This document shows, piece after piece, positions 6,999 to 14,651 of a stretch of DNA of 64,000 nucleotides. This DNA comes from Pandoraea horticolens. Lineage in GTDB: Bacteria > Pseudomonadota > Gammaproteobacteria > Burkholderiales > Burkholderiaceae. Location: the NCBI RefSeq assembly GCF_902459555.1, contig NZ_CABPSM010000012.1:62001-126000 (forward strand). Direction: 5' to 3'. Position 1 is the stretch's first letter, and each line of letters begins with the position of its first letter. The notes below the pieces were generated by a model, which saw nothing but the letters and a program-made list of their open reading frames with translations, was not told the DNA's origin and ran no database searches. The position numbers and the translations under genes were made by a program.

Positions 6999-8429
6999 AT
7001 GACGCAACCCACTTCCGTTCTCCCTGCGCCGCCCCGCCCGCTCTGGCGCACGTGGCTCATGATTGCCGTACCGATGATGCTGACCAACGCGCTTCAGTCT
7101 ATTGCGGGCACGGTCGACGGCATTTATCTCGGTCATCTGATCGGCACCGACGCTATCGCTGCGGTCTCGGCATTCTTTCCTGTTTTCTTCTTTCTGCTCG
7201 CCATCGTGATCGGGCTGTCTGCTGGCGCGACGGTAATGATCGGGCAGGCATGGGGCGCGCGGGATCTGATCCGGGCACGAAACATCGCAGGCACGGCCCT
7301 CATGATGATGTTCGTGGCAGGTGTCGTCATCAGCGTGCTCGGCGGTCTGTTCGCCGCGCCGCTCATGCGCGGACTCGGTACACCCGCGAGCGTGTTCAAC
7401 GCCGCGACCCTTTACGCGCGCTGGATGCTCGTCGGCATGCCGATCGTGTTTCTGCTTTGGCTGACGACATCCATGAGCCGTGGCACGGGCGACGCCGTCT
7501 CACCGCTCTTCACCTTGCTGATTGCCACGTTGCTTTCGCTCGGTTTCACTCCGGCGTTCATCTTCGGCTGGGGACCATTTCCCCGGCTCGGCGTAGCCAG
7601 CGCCGCCGCCTCGACACTGCTCTCATTCAGCATTGCGCTGTTGTGGATGGCGGCCTGCTGGCGTCATAAAGGACACCCGCTCGCGCCCGATCAAGCGTTG
7701 TGGCGCGCCGTTCGCTGGAACCCGGCGCTGGGGCGTGGCATTCTGCGCATCGGTGTCCCGGCTGCCCTGCAGATGCTCACGATGGCCATCGCCGAGATGG
7801 CATTGCTCGGCATGGTCAACCGTCACGGCGCGAATGCCACGGCAGCCTACGGGGCTGTCACGCAAGTGATGAGCTGGTTGCAGCTTCCCGTGATGACGCT
7901 TGGCGTCACCGCATCGATTCTATGTGCGCACGCCATCGGCGCGGGCCGCAGCGAACGCATCGGCGCCATCGTGCGTACCGGCTTTCTCTGCAATCTGGGA
8001 TTGACGGGGAGTCTGATCGTCCTGGTGTGTCTGGCAGCCCCGACGATCATGCGCGGGTTTCTGACCGACCCGGACGTGCTGGCACTTGCCACCCATCTGC
8101 TCTATATCGTGGCCTGGAGCGTACTGCTCATGGGGATGACAGCAATCATGGTCGGCGCCATGCGCGCGAGCGGAAAAGTGTGGATACCCATGCTTCTGGG
8201 CGTTGCCGGACTACTGGGCATCGAAGTGCCCGCCGCATGGGGCTTCGAGCGAATCGCCGGGCTCACTGGAATCTGGTGGGCATATCCGCTCGCGTTCGTC
8301 GTCATGTGGGCAATGCAGGGTCTGTGTTACCGGGCCTTCCGGCGGGCGTCGTACCGCGCCCAGAGGAACATCGCCATACCCGCGCAGGACAGCAAAACAC
8401 CGACCCAACCAGTCGACGTCCAGCCGTAG
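6999..8429 (+). CDS. MATE family multidrug/cation efflux transporter
   Basis: Inner-membrane antiporter of about 476 residues with some 12 hydrophobic segments in the two-fold MATE arrangement. Family marks include WLMIAVPMMLTNALQS in the first helix, the repeat-start RIGVPAALQMLTMAIAEM in the second half, and polar helix ends. The start ATG at 6999 gives MTQPTSVLP; an open frame to 6750 is upstream sequence without MATE character. The last ~34 codons overlap the end of the convergent MFS gene by 103 bases. The substrate cannot be predicted. It lies in a run of three exporters that may reflect drug or metabolite resistance. Confidence 0.9.
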   Translation: MTQPTSVLPAPPRPLWRTWLMIAVPMMLTNALQSIAGTVDGIYLGHLIGTDAIAAVSAFFPVFFFLLAIVIGLSAGATVMIGQAWGARDLIRARNIAGTALMMMFVAGVVISVLGGLFAAPLMRGLGTPASVFNAATLYARWMLVGMPIVFLLWLTTSMSRGTGDAVSPLFTLLIATLLSLGFTPAFIFGWGPFPRLGVASAAASTLLSFSIALLWMAACWRHKGHPLAPDQALWRAVRWNPALGRGILRIGVPAALQMLTMAIAEMALLGMVNRHGANATAAYGAVTQVMSWLQLPVMTLGVTASILCAHAIGAGRSERIGAIVRTGFLCNLGLTGSLIVLVCLAAPTIMRGFLTDPDVLALATHLLYIVAWSVLLMGMTAIMVGAMRASGKVWIPMLLGVAGLLGIEVPAAWGFERIAGLTGIWWAYPLAFVVMWAMQGLCYRAFRRASYRAQRNIAIPAQDSKTPTQPVDVQP

Positions 8430-9541
8430 CCTGCGGAAATCGCCACGCCGCCAAGCCAAGCGCCGGCGGCGTTGGCCATATTGAACGCCGAATGGTTGAG
8501 CGCCGCCGCCAGTGTCTGTGCGTCCCCTGCGACGTCCATCAGTCGAATCTGCAAAGCCGGGCCGATGATGATGATGGTGCCGATGGCAAGCACGTTAATG
8601 CCGGCCAGCCACGGATTCGACGATGTGAACGTGAACGCTCCGAGCAGGAACGCCGACCAGATCAGCGTGCCGCCGATGGCCCGCATGAGCGAGGCAGCAG
8701 CCACCAGACGCGGCCCCACGATGGTGCCCGCCACCATACCGACGCCAAACAGCGCGAGGTAGAACGGCACCCAGGTTTCGGGAACACCGGCGACTTGCAT
8801 GAGCGTCGGCTTGATGTAGCTGAACACCGCGAACATGCCGCCGAAGCCGATCGCACCGATACCTAGCGTGAGCCACACCTGCGCGTTGCGTAGCGCATTC
8901 AATTCGCGCAACGGGCTCGCACCATGAGGTGCCGGGGCATTCGGCACCCAGCGCCAGACCATCACGGCCGTGATCGCACCAATGATGCCGACGAGCACAA
9001 ACGCCGCACGCCAGCCAAGCCACTGACCAAGACCTGCGGCCAACGGCACGCCGAAGAGCGTGGCGAGCGTCAGACCCAGCATGACCTGCCCCACGGCATG
9101 CACACGCCGATGTGGCGGTACGAGCGACGCCCCGACCAGCGCGGCGACACCGAAATAGGTGCCGTGCGGCAAACCGCTCAGGAAACGCAGCACGATCAGC
9201 GCGATGTAGCTCGGGGCAAGCGCGCTCGCCAGATTGCCGATAGCAAACATCGCCATGAGCGCAATCAGAAAGGCGCGACGTGGCAGACGCACGCCGAGCA
9301 CGGCGAGCAACGGCGCACCGATCACGACACCCAGCGCATAGGTGCTGATCGCATGGCCAGCTTGCGGAATCGTGATGTTCAGACCATGGGCAACATCGGG
9401 CAGCAAACCCATAATGACGAACTCGCCCGTTCCGATACCGAAGCCGCCCATGGCAAGCGCCACGAACGAGAGCCAGACGGGAATGGACGACTGAGGCAGT
9501 GCTTCGGCAGCCTCAGCGAGCAGGACTTGGGGGGCACTCAT
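8327..9541 (-). CDS. MFS efflux transporter, AraJ/PbuE-like (DHA1)
   Basis: Major-facilitator transporter of about 404 residues with 12 predicted membrane segments. The segment GIGTGEFVIMGLLPDVA in the first helix and SGLPHGTYFGVAALVGASL in the fourth are typical of the AraJ/NepI/PbuE branch, which exports sugars, purines or drugs. The ATG at 9541 gives MSAPQVLLA. The upstream open frame to 9664 is Arg/His-rich and not membrane-like, so I exclude it. It converges on and overlaps the MATE gene. The specific substrate is not readable. Confidence 0.88.
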   Translation of the reverse strand: MSAPQVLLAEAAEALPQSSIPVWLSFVALAMGGFGIGTGEFVIMGLLPDVAHGLNITIPQAGHAISTYALGVVIGAPLLAVLGVRLPRRAFLIALMAMFAIGNLASALAPSYIALIVLRFLSGLPHGTYFGVAALVGASLVPPHRRVHAVGQVMLGLTLATLFGVPLAAGLGQWLGWRAAFVLVGIIGAITAVMVWRWVPNAPAPHGASPLRELNALRNAQVWLTLGIGAIGFGGMFAVFSYIKPTLMQVAGVPETWVPFYLALFGVGMVAGTIVGPRLVAAASLMRAIGGTLIWSAFLLGAFTFTSSNPWLAGINVLAIGTIIIIGPALQIRLMDVAGDAQTLAAALNHSAFNMANAAGAWLGGVAISAGYGWTSTGWVGVLLSCAGMAMFLWARYDARRKAR

Positions 9542-9848
9542 CGGAATTCGGAATGACAGCCGATGCGGGGACTGAAGGTGTTCGCAACGACCAACGAAAA
9601 AGGAAAACGGCATCGGGCGCTGCATAGTCTGGCGATGTCGATCCGCCGACGCAGCCCCGTTCAAGGAGGGCGATTTTACGCCAACCCGGTAACTTCTGCA
9701 GCGCGCGTGGGATCAATACCGTGGTATCGACCACCTCGCCGTAAGTCTGCACATGCAGCGCGGCATTCGGATGTACCGACGCCAGCCATCGGCGCGAGTG
9801 CGTTGGGACAGGTCATGCCAGATTGATTCATGGTGAGTTCCGCCGAAA
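9542..9848. other. Intergenic region between MFS and DMT genes
   Basis: About 307 bases with no convincing gene on either strand. It should carry the minus-strand promoter of the MFS gene and the end of the DMT transcript. No strong hairpin was noticed. Confidence 0.5.
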
Positions 9849-10823
9849 TCATGCCGTAGTGGATGTCGTCGCCCGAACAGCTCTTTGACGTAAATACACG
9901 TTATTCAAAAGCAGTGCCGCCGCTGTTAGCGATGCACCCACTACCTGAGCGCTATTGGGAACGACACCGATCAATGCGGAGGCAACAAACGCAGTGATCG
10001 GAACAACATCCATGAACAGCACACCATTCATCGGCCCCAGGATTCGATTGCCAGAAATCCAGAAGAGAATGGCCAGAAAACCTGCTATCGGCCCCATATA
10101 GGCCAGGTGCGGCACAATTTCCCGCAGCGTTGAAATAGTTGGCGCGGGAATGGCGTGTGCGGCAATAAGCATCACGTTCACACCGAAAATCGTGGTTAAT
10201 CCGAGCCACGTTGTCATCGTCGTGTACTTGAGTGCGGACCAACGAGTGAAGTATGCGGAGCTAAAAGTATAGATGACCCAGCACAATGCCCCGATCACGA
10301 TAAGAGCACTTGCTGCGTAGTGCTGAGGCTCGTGTAACGCTGTCAATATGTCTCCGCGTGTAATAACCAGCGACACTCCTAAGAACGAAATTACGACGAA
10401 AACAAGTGAAAATAACGGCGGAGCCGTCCGTCGCACCAGAGCATTGACAAGTAATCCCATCATCGGCTGAGTCGCCATCATGATGGACGCATTGAGCGCA
10501 CCCTCCGGGCCTGCCAGTTGCTGTCCCAGAAATACAAACGAGCCGAAACCACAGAAGCCGATTGACCCCATGAGCCACGCAAGCCACAGCGACTGGCCAT
10601 CCGCTCGAAACGCGCTGGCGCCTTCCCGATGTCGCAACAACATGGCGAATGCAATGCCGGCAATCAGGTAGCGCAGTGAGGTGAAGGTGAACGGATCAAC
10701 ATGGGTCAATGCATCGGTCATGACGGGAAACATCACCCCCATCAGCATGGTTGCGACAAAACATAACACGACGCCATTCCAATAGCTGGTTGACAGTGAG
10801 GACGAAGCCGATTTTAAATTCAT
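9849..10823 (-). CDS. DMT superfamily (EamA) transporter
   Basis: Ten-segment inner-membrane exporter of the EamA/RhaT type, about 324 residues. Two EamA repeats are visible. The first runs from about residue 15 (FVATMLMGVMFPVMTDAL) to 145. The second begins near ALIVIGALCWVIYTFSSAYF and ends at ALLLNNVYLRQR. The start ATG at 10823 (MNLKSASS) has GAGAA upstream; a TTG two codons earlier is unlikely. Codon use is somewhat less GC-rich than its neighbours. The TetR gene 85 bases upstream on the same strand is a likely regulator of this exporter. Confidence 0.87.
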   Translation of the reverse strand: MNLKSASSSLSTSYWNGVVLCFVATMLMGVMFPVMTDALTHVDPFTFTSLRYLIAGIAFAMLLRHREGASAFRADGQSLWLAWLMGSIGFCGFGSFVFLGQQLAGPEGALNASIMMATQPMMGLLVNALVRRTAPPLFSLVFVVISFLGVSLVITRGDILTALHEPQHYAASALIVIGALCWVIYTFSSAYFTRWSALKYTTMTTWLGLTTIFGVNVMLIAAHAIPAPTISTLREIVPHLAYMGPIAGFLAILFWISGNRILGPMNGVLFMDVVPITAFVASALIGVVPNSAQVVGASLTAAALLLNNVYLRQRAVRATTSTTA

Positions 10824-10908
10824 GACCAATCATTCTCAAAATAGACAAAAAATCGGCAACTGCCGACGCCAACAGAATCAAGTCCACCCGATGGAGGATT
10901 TCCCAGTT

Positions 10909-11538
10909 TCAGACTAACGTACGCATGGTCATATCCACGATTGATATAAGCGCCGCCTCATCCATATCAACCTTGCCGAGTACGCGCATTCCCTGCACCA
11001 TGCAGAGCAGATAGCGCCCGACTTCTTCCGCATCCAGGCTCCGATCGAATTGGTCGACTTGCTGACCGCGTGCGACCGCTAAGCTAAACTGCATGGCGAT
11101 GCGCTGTAGCGTCGATTCGATATGCGGCCGCAAGATTTCGTCACTAGGCAAGAGTTCGATCACGGTATTTGTAATGAAGCAGCCGTGTCGGTCGAGCAGA
11201 TTTACACTCACTCTCGTATAGTGCAAAAGGGCTTCTCGCAACGCCTGCCGTGGAGGTAGGTCGCTCGACAGCCGTTCTTTCAAGCGCGCAATCGCACCTT
11301 CCGCATACTGATCGAACGCGGCGGTCAGCAAACCATGCTTGTCACCGAATGTTCGATATAAGCTTCCCTTAAAAACACCTGTTGCCTCGCACAGCGCATC
11401 CACCGGCGTGGCGTGATAACCCTGCTCCCAGAAGACACGGGCAACGGCCTGGATTGCCTGGTCGGCATCGAATTCCCGTGGCCGCCCCCTTTCGGAAGTC
11501 CCCCGAATACGAGGGCGAGATGATGAGGATCTGTTCAT
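10909..11538 (-). CDS. TetR/AcrR family transcriptional regulator
   Basis: Repressor of 209 residues with an N-terminal TetR helix-turn-helix (AIQAVARVFWEQGYHATPVD, then GVFKGSLYRTFGDKHGLL). The C-terminal ligand-binding helices include a conserved HGCFITNTVIEL patch of the TetR_C group that senses electrophiles or quinones in relatives such as NemR. The Cys in that patch is visible here, but redox sensing is only a suggestion. The start ATG at 11538 gives MNRSSSSRPR. It sits upstream of, and in line with, the DMT exporter gene, which it may control. No operator was identified in the gap. Confidence 0.88.
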   Translation of the reverse strand: MNRSSSSRPRIRGTSERGRPREFDADQAIQAVARVFWEQGYHATPVDALCEATGVFKGSLYRTFGDKHGLLTAAFDQYAEGAIARLKERLSSDLPPRQALREALLHYTRVSVNLLDRHGCFITNTVIELLPSDEILRPHIESTLQRIAMQFSLAVARGQQVDQFDRSLDAEEVGRYLLCMVQGMRVLGKVDMDEAALISIVDMTMRTLV

Positions 11539-11626
11539 GGCGTGGATAATAGAACTGATTGGTCTCAAAATCAACACCCTCACACCGAGGTATGACGCTA
11601 AAGCGTGCGGTTCCCCGAATTGTCGA

Positions 11627-11869
11627 TCAGTGGTGCGACTTCTTCGCGTGCCATTGACCGGACTTTTCATCCTTTTCGTAGGTCTTCTTCACGGCGGCCC
11701 AGGCAACTTTGTGTGCGGTCTCTTCGCGCGATTCATGACCACGACGTTCGCCGGGATCGCGGTACTCATCCCAGGCGGAATTGAACGCCTCGAGGTAAAT
11801 CTCCTGTGCATGCGCCGGCAAGTGATCCTTGACGCTTGCCGGCAGATCGTGAGTCTGACGATAAGGCAT
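11627..11869 (-). CDS. chaB: ChaB family protein
   Basis: Small soluble protein of 80 residues, the first ~60 forming the ChaB domain (DLPASVKDHLPAHAQEIYLE, then FNSAWDEY and HKVAWAAVKKTYEK). ChaB was named as a putative regulator of the ChaA cation antiporter, but no chaA is near, so function is open. The ATG at 11869 has an excellent AAGGAG seven bases upstream. The tail is Lys/His-rich. It ends a same-strand run of small stress-type proteins from 14249 down to this gene, suggesting a shared osmotic or envelope-stress role. Confidence 0.92.
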   Translation of the reverse strand: MPYRQTHDLPASVKDHLPAHAQEIYLEAFNSAWDEYRDPGERRGHESREETAHKVAWAAVKKTYEKDEKSGQWHAKKSHH

Positions 11870-11970
11870 GGTGATGTCTCCTTGCACACGGCCCGCCCGA
11901 TGTCAGGTGGGGACCGTTGGTAAAACTTCGGTTATACCGGCGGATTGCACCAGGCACAGCGCCGCCGGCG

Positions 11971-12126
11971 TCAGATACGCCCCAAGAGCAAAAGTACCAG
12001 CACGATTATCACCACCAGTCCGATGCCACCGGACGGATAGTAGCCCCATCCGCGACTATGCGGCCACGCGGGTATCGCGCCGATCAACAACAGAATCAAA
12101 ACAATCAACAAGATGGTGCCAAGCAT
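11971..12126 (-). CDS. DUF3309 small membrane protein (51 residues)
   Basis: Very short gene, easily missed. Translation gives a 51-residue protein: MLGTILLIVLILLLIGAIP, then a WPHSRGWGYYPSGG turn, then IGLVVIIVLVLLLLGRI. Two hydrophobic segments joined by an aromatic/Gly loop with WPxSRGWGYxPSGG is the DUF3309 pattern. The ATG at 12126-12124 has AGGAG eight bases upstream. It likely sits in the inner membrane as a helical hairpin. DUF3309 genes are often near BON, PRC-barrel and other stress genes, as here. No molecular role is known to me. Confidence 0.88.
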   Translation of the reverse strand: MLGTILLIVLILLLIGAIPAWPHSRGWGYYPSGGIGLVVIIVLVLLLLGRI

Positions 12127-12200
12127 GACTCTCCTCCCTTGCCGATCCGGCCGCTAATCGTGCGAGCACGGCTGAACGGTCATGATCCGCACATTGCCAC

Positions 12201-12407
12201 TTACAGCGGTAACGTAAGCGGCAGTTCTTCCACTGGAGGATCCAGTGGTTCGTCAGGCGGGGGGACCGGCGTCGGTTCGTCCTCATCGGGAGGCGGCGAC
12301 TTCGGCGGCGGTATCCCAGGCGGCTTGCCTGGGTCGTAAGGCTCAGGCAGGTGCGCATACAGGCGAGGAGCCTGCGTCAGCCGGCGGATTTCAATTGGGC
12401 TCAGCAT
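12201..12407 (-). CDS. Small proline-rich protein
   Basis: Predicted 68-residue peptide starting MLSPIEIRRLTQAPRLYAHL and continuing as a tail dominated by Pro, Asp and Glu (PGIPPPKSPPPDEDEPTP and similar). It has no signal peptide or membrane segment. It fits a 19-base gap after the PRC-barrel gene in the same direction, with only a weak GAGAG upstream. Acidic proline-rich tails of this type are disordered and may be regulatory or hydration-related. No family was recognised. The frame extends upstream to 12707 but only antisense to the PRC gene frame, so the ATG at 12407 is preferred. Confidence 0.6.
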   Translation of the reverse strand: MLSPIEIRRLTQAPRLYAHLPEPYDPGKPPGIPPPKSPPPDEDEPTPVPPPDEPLDPPVEELPLTLPL

Positions 12408-12426
12408 GAACGAGGTCTCTCGCGGC

Positions 12427-12858
12427 TCAAAGCCAGTACGGGTCGACGGTGTAATACGCATGTACCTGCTCGGCCCAATGCAGGTCGGCCATACTCGGCC
12501 AGCAATCTTTGTCGAAGCCCGGCGCCTTCCTGAGCGCTTCCTTGTCAATGCCCAAAATGAAGCGCTTGTTTCCAACGTCGAGCTGCAGCGCATGCCACGG
12601 AATGGCGAACAGTTTGTCACCCATGCCCAGAAAACCGCCGAACGACAATACGGCGTACGCGATGGTGCCGTGCTGCACATCGAGCATGATGTGCTTGATC
12701 TTGCCAAGGTTTTCGCCAGCAGGGTTCACCACATCTTCGGCATCGAGCGTGTCGGCAGCCATTACCGACGGCCCAGGGCCATCATGCAGCTTTCGGGGAG
12801 CACCCACGATGCGTGCGCCTGGTTGGGCCGTCGGATCCCGACCGGTTTGCATGGTCAT
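12427..12858 (-). CDS. PRC-barrel domain protein
   Basis: Soluble protein of 143 residues. A PRC-barrel core spans about residues 30-115 (GENLGKIKHIMLDVQHGTIA, YAVLSFGGFLGMGDKLFAIP, LDVGNKRFILGIDKEAL). This group is common in stress gene clusters of betaproteobacteria. The C-terminal part has WPSMADLHWAEQVHAYY, a recurring tail in such proteins. Start at 12858 (MTMQTGRD) with AAGGAG close upstream; ATG at 12852 is also possible. It lies in the same-strand stress block between a BON protein and the proline-rich peptide. Exact function unknown. Confidence 0.88.
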   Translation of the reverse strand: MTMQTGRDPTAQPGARIVGAPRKLHDGPGPSVMAADTLDAEDVVNPAGENLGKIKHIMLDVQHGTIAYAVLSFGGFLGMGDKLFAIPWHALQLDVGNKRFILGIDKEALRKAPGFDKDCWPSMADLHWAEQVHAYYTVDPYWL

Positions 12859-12925
12859 GATTTTCTCCTTCGTCCAGTGGTGTCGAGGCGCGAGAACACT
12901 CGCCCTCGACATGACGAAATCTGAG

Positions 12926-13285
12926 TTACTTCATTACCTTGATGTCGTCCTTGACGTCGACCACACCGTCAACGCCCTTGACCGTATCCACAACGAGGGT
13001 CCGTTGCGCCGGCTGTGGTACCGAGCCGGTCAGATGCACCACGCCATGACGCGTGGTCACGTGGATCTTGGTCGACGGCACGTCCTTCTTGGCGAATAGC
13101 TCGGCCTTGATCTTGGCGGTAAGCGCCGAATCGTCGATCTTGCGGCCGGCATCGCTCATGACGCCGCTGGCGCTTGCGTTATCGGCAATCTTGATGATCC
13201 CGCCCTGATCGAGGGCGTGTGCGGCAAGGCCCGTCGTTGCGAGTGCACCGGCCATGACAAGTTTGAGCAGATTCGATTGTTTCAT
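12926..13285 (-). CDS. Periplasmic BON-domain protein (OsmY-like)
   Basis: Exported protein of 119 residues. The signal peptide (LLKLVMAGALATTGLAAHA) is followed by one BON domain (about residues 48-118: DDSALTAKIKAELFAKKDV, HVTTRHGVVHLTGSVP, AVDTVKGVDGVVDVKDDI-like end). BON domains bind phospholipid surfaces, and OsmY relatives protect the envelope under osmotic shock. E. coli OsmY has two BON domains, while this has one. The ATG at 13285 has GGGAG upstream. It is the upstream member of a close minus-strand set that includes the PRC-barrel gene 67 bases downstream. Confidence 0.9.
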   Translation of the reverse strand: MKQSNLLKLVMAGALATTGLAAHALDQGGIIKIADNASASGVMSDAGRKIDDSALTAKIKAELFAKKDVPSTKIHVTTRHGVVHLTGSVPQPAQRTLVVDTVKGVDGVVDVKDDIKVMK

Positions 13286-13508
13286 TGTTGATCTCCCGAG
13301 AATTAGCCGTCACATCGGCAACATTGTTGCTTTGGGCATCACTTCCTGCACGCCTCACGTGCGGCGCCCCTGCGACGACCGGGTCATTGGCGATACATCT
13401 CCTCGCTGGGAGATGCCCGATCCTGCCTTTTTGCCAGCCCCCCCGAAGCATGCGTCTTTCGACAACATGGGCCGGGTGGCCGGATGTCCTGTACTGCGGT
13501 GTTCCCTC

Positions 13509-14249
13509 TCAGATCTTGTGACCTTCCTGACTTTCGCCCGGACGGCTCATCGCCTTATCGCGACGCTCGTGCAACCGGTTGTCCACGCCGCTCACGCCGG
13601 GGACTTTCGAGACGACCGTCTGCACCACATGCTTCATCCAGCGTTCTGGGACATAGCCCGTAAGCAACACCAGTCCCGAAGCCACCGTGACGTCGACATG
13701 CGATACCTCGAGGTCGCGTGCTTCGGACAACGCCTTGCGGACGTCGTCACGTATCGTGACGTCGGCGGACGACGGGCCACGCGAGTTGGCATGGACGGTG
13801 GCGTTTGCCGTCTCTTGCGGCCCGCCCCGCATACCCGCATTCATGTGACCTTGCCCATCTCCATCACGGCCCTGACTCCCTGTGGCCCACTCGGCCTCGC
13901 CTAACATCGTTTTGCCTTCGGTGTCACGGGGGGGCGGTGTCACCTCAACCCCTTTCGTGCCTTCCGGCCAATCGACCCGCAGCGACTGAGACAGACGCAC
14001 CGGGTCAGAGGCACCAAGCCATGCTGGGTCGCTCTGCTTCTGCGCATGCACCGTCTGTGCTCCACGGGCGGCCGGCTGCCCGGTCGCATGTGTTTGTGTA
14101 TCCGCATCGCTTTCCAACGCGGACGGCTGCGCGCCAATCGTCTCGGCATCACCGTCCTCGTGCGTCAGTGCGTGCTGCTCGTATTGCGTCCCTTCGTCCG
14201 TCCCCCTGTCCTGAGACGACTTCCGTGTTGGGGGGATGCGTTTCGCCAT
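13509..14249 (-). CDS. Hydrophilic protein with C-terminal BON domain
   Basis: About 246 residues. The first ~165 are hydrophilic and low in complexity (Gln, Asp, Gly, Thr-rich), probably disordered. A single BON domain covers about residues 165-235 (ADVTIRDDVRKALSEARDLE, VTVASGLVLLTGYVPERWMK, VSKVPGVSGVDNRLHER). No signal peptide is visible, so it seems cytoplasmic or non-classically placed. Start at 14249 with a near-perfect AAGGAGG seven bases upstream. A strong site this close to consensus implies high translation when induced. It heads the stress block, with a 223-base gap to the OsmY-like gene that could hold a second promoter. Confidence 0.85.
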   Translation of the reverse strand: MAKRIPPTRKSSQDRGTDEGTQYEQHALTHEDGDAETIGAQPSALESDADTQTHATGQPAARGAQTVHAQKQSDPAWLGASDPVRLSQSLRVDWPEGTKGVEVTPPPRDTEGKTMLGEAEWATGSQGRDGDGQGHMNAGMRGGPQETANATVHANSRGPSSADVTIRDDVRKALSEARDLEVSHVDVTVASGLVLLTGYVPERWMKHVVQTVVSKVPGVSGVDNRLHERRDKAMSRPGESQEGHKI

Positions 14250-14651
14250 GACAACCTCCTTGACTGCCATCCGTGCTGTTGCAACTGGCAGCAGACTTGT
14301 TGAAATCGATTGTAGATAGCCGGTTTCATCCGGCGAATCGGCGAAATCTGAAAGATGTGTAGGCGGACGCTGGCAAACGGCACAACGTCGATTTGATGTC
14401 GATTTTCACGTTAAAAATTCAAATGAAAATCAATGGTTTAACGCGAATTATGAAAGTAATTCGGGATGATGGAACGTGGCATCTGCACGAGGATTACGTA
14501 TATATGCCACCTGCAACATCGGACAATTCCTATGAATTACCCGTTTGGCACCGTGACGTCCGCCAGTGCGGCGCGCACTCGCCACGAGGAATCGGCATAC
14601 GCCAAAGCGCTCCCCTCAGCCCTCCGGAATGCATTGGCGGGATTCCCCCCC
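14250..14651. other. Intergenic region upstream of the stress block
   Basis: About 400 bases, AT-rich near 14390-14480. It should contain the promoter of the BON gene at 14249. An 89-codon plus-strand frame (14393-14662) has no ribosome site and no recognised homology by eye. I see no firm gene here. Confidence 0.5.
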
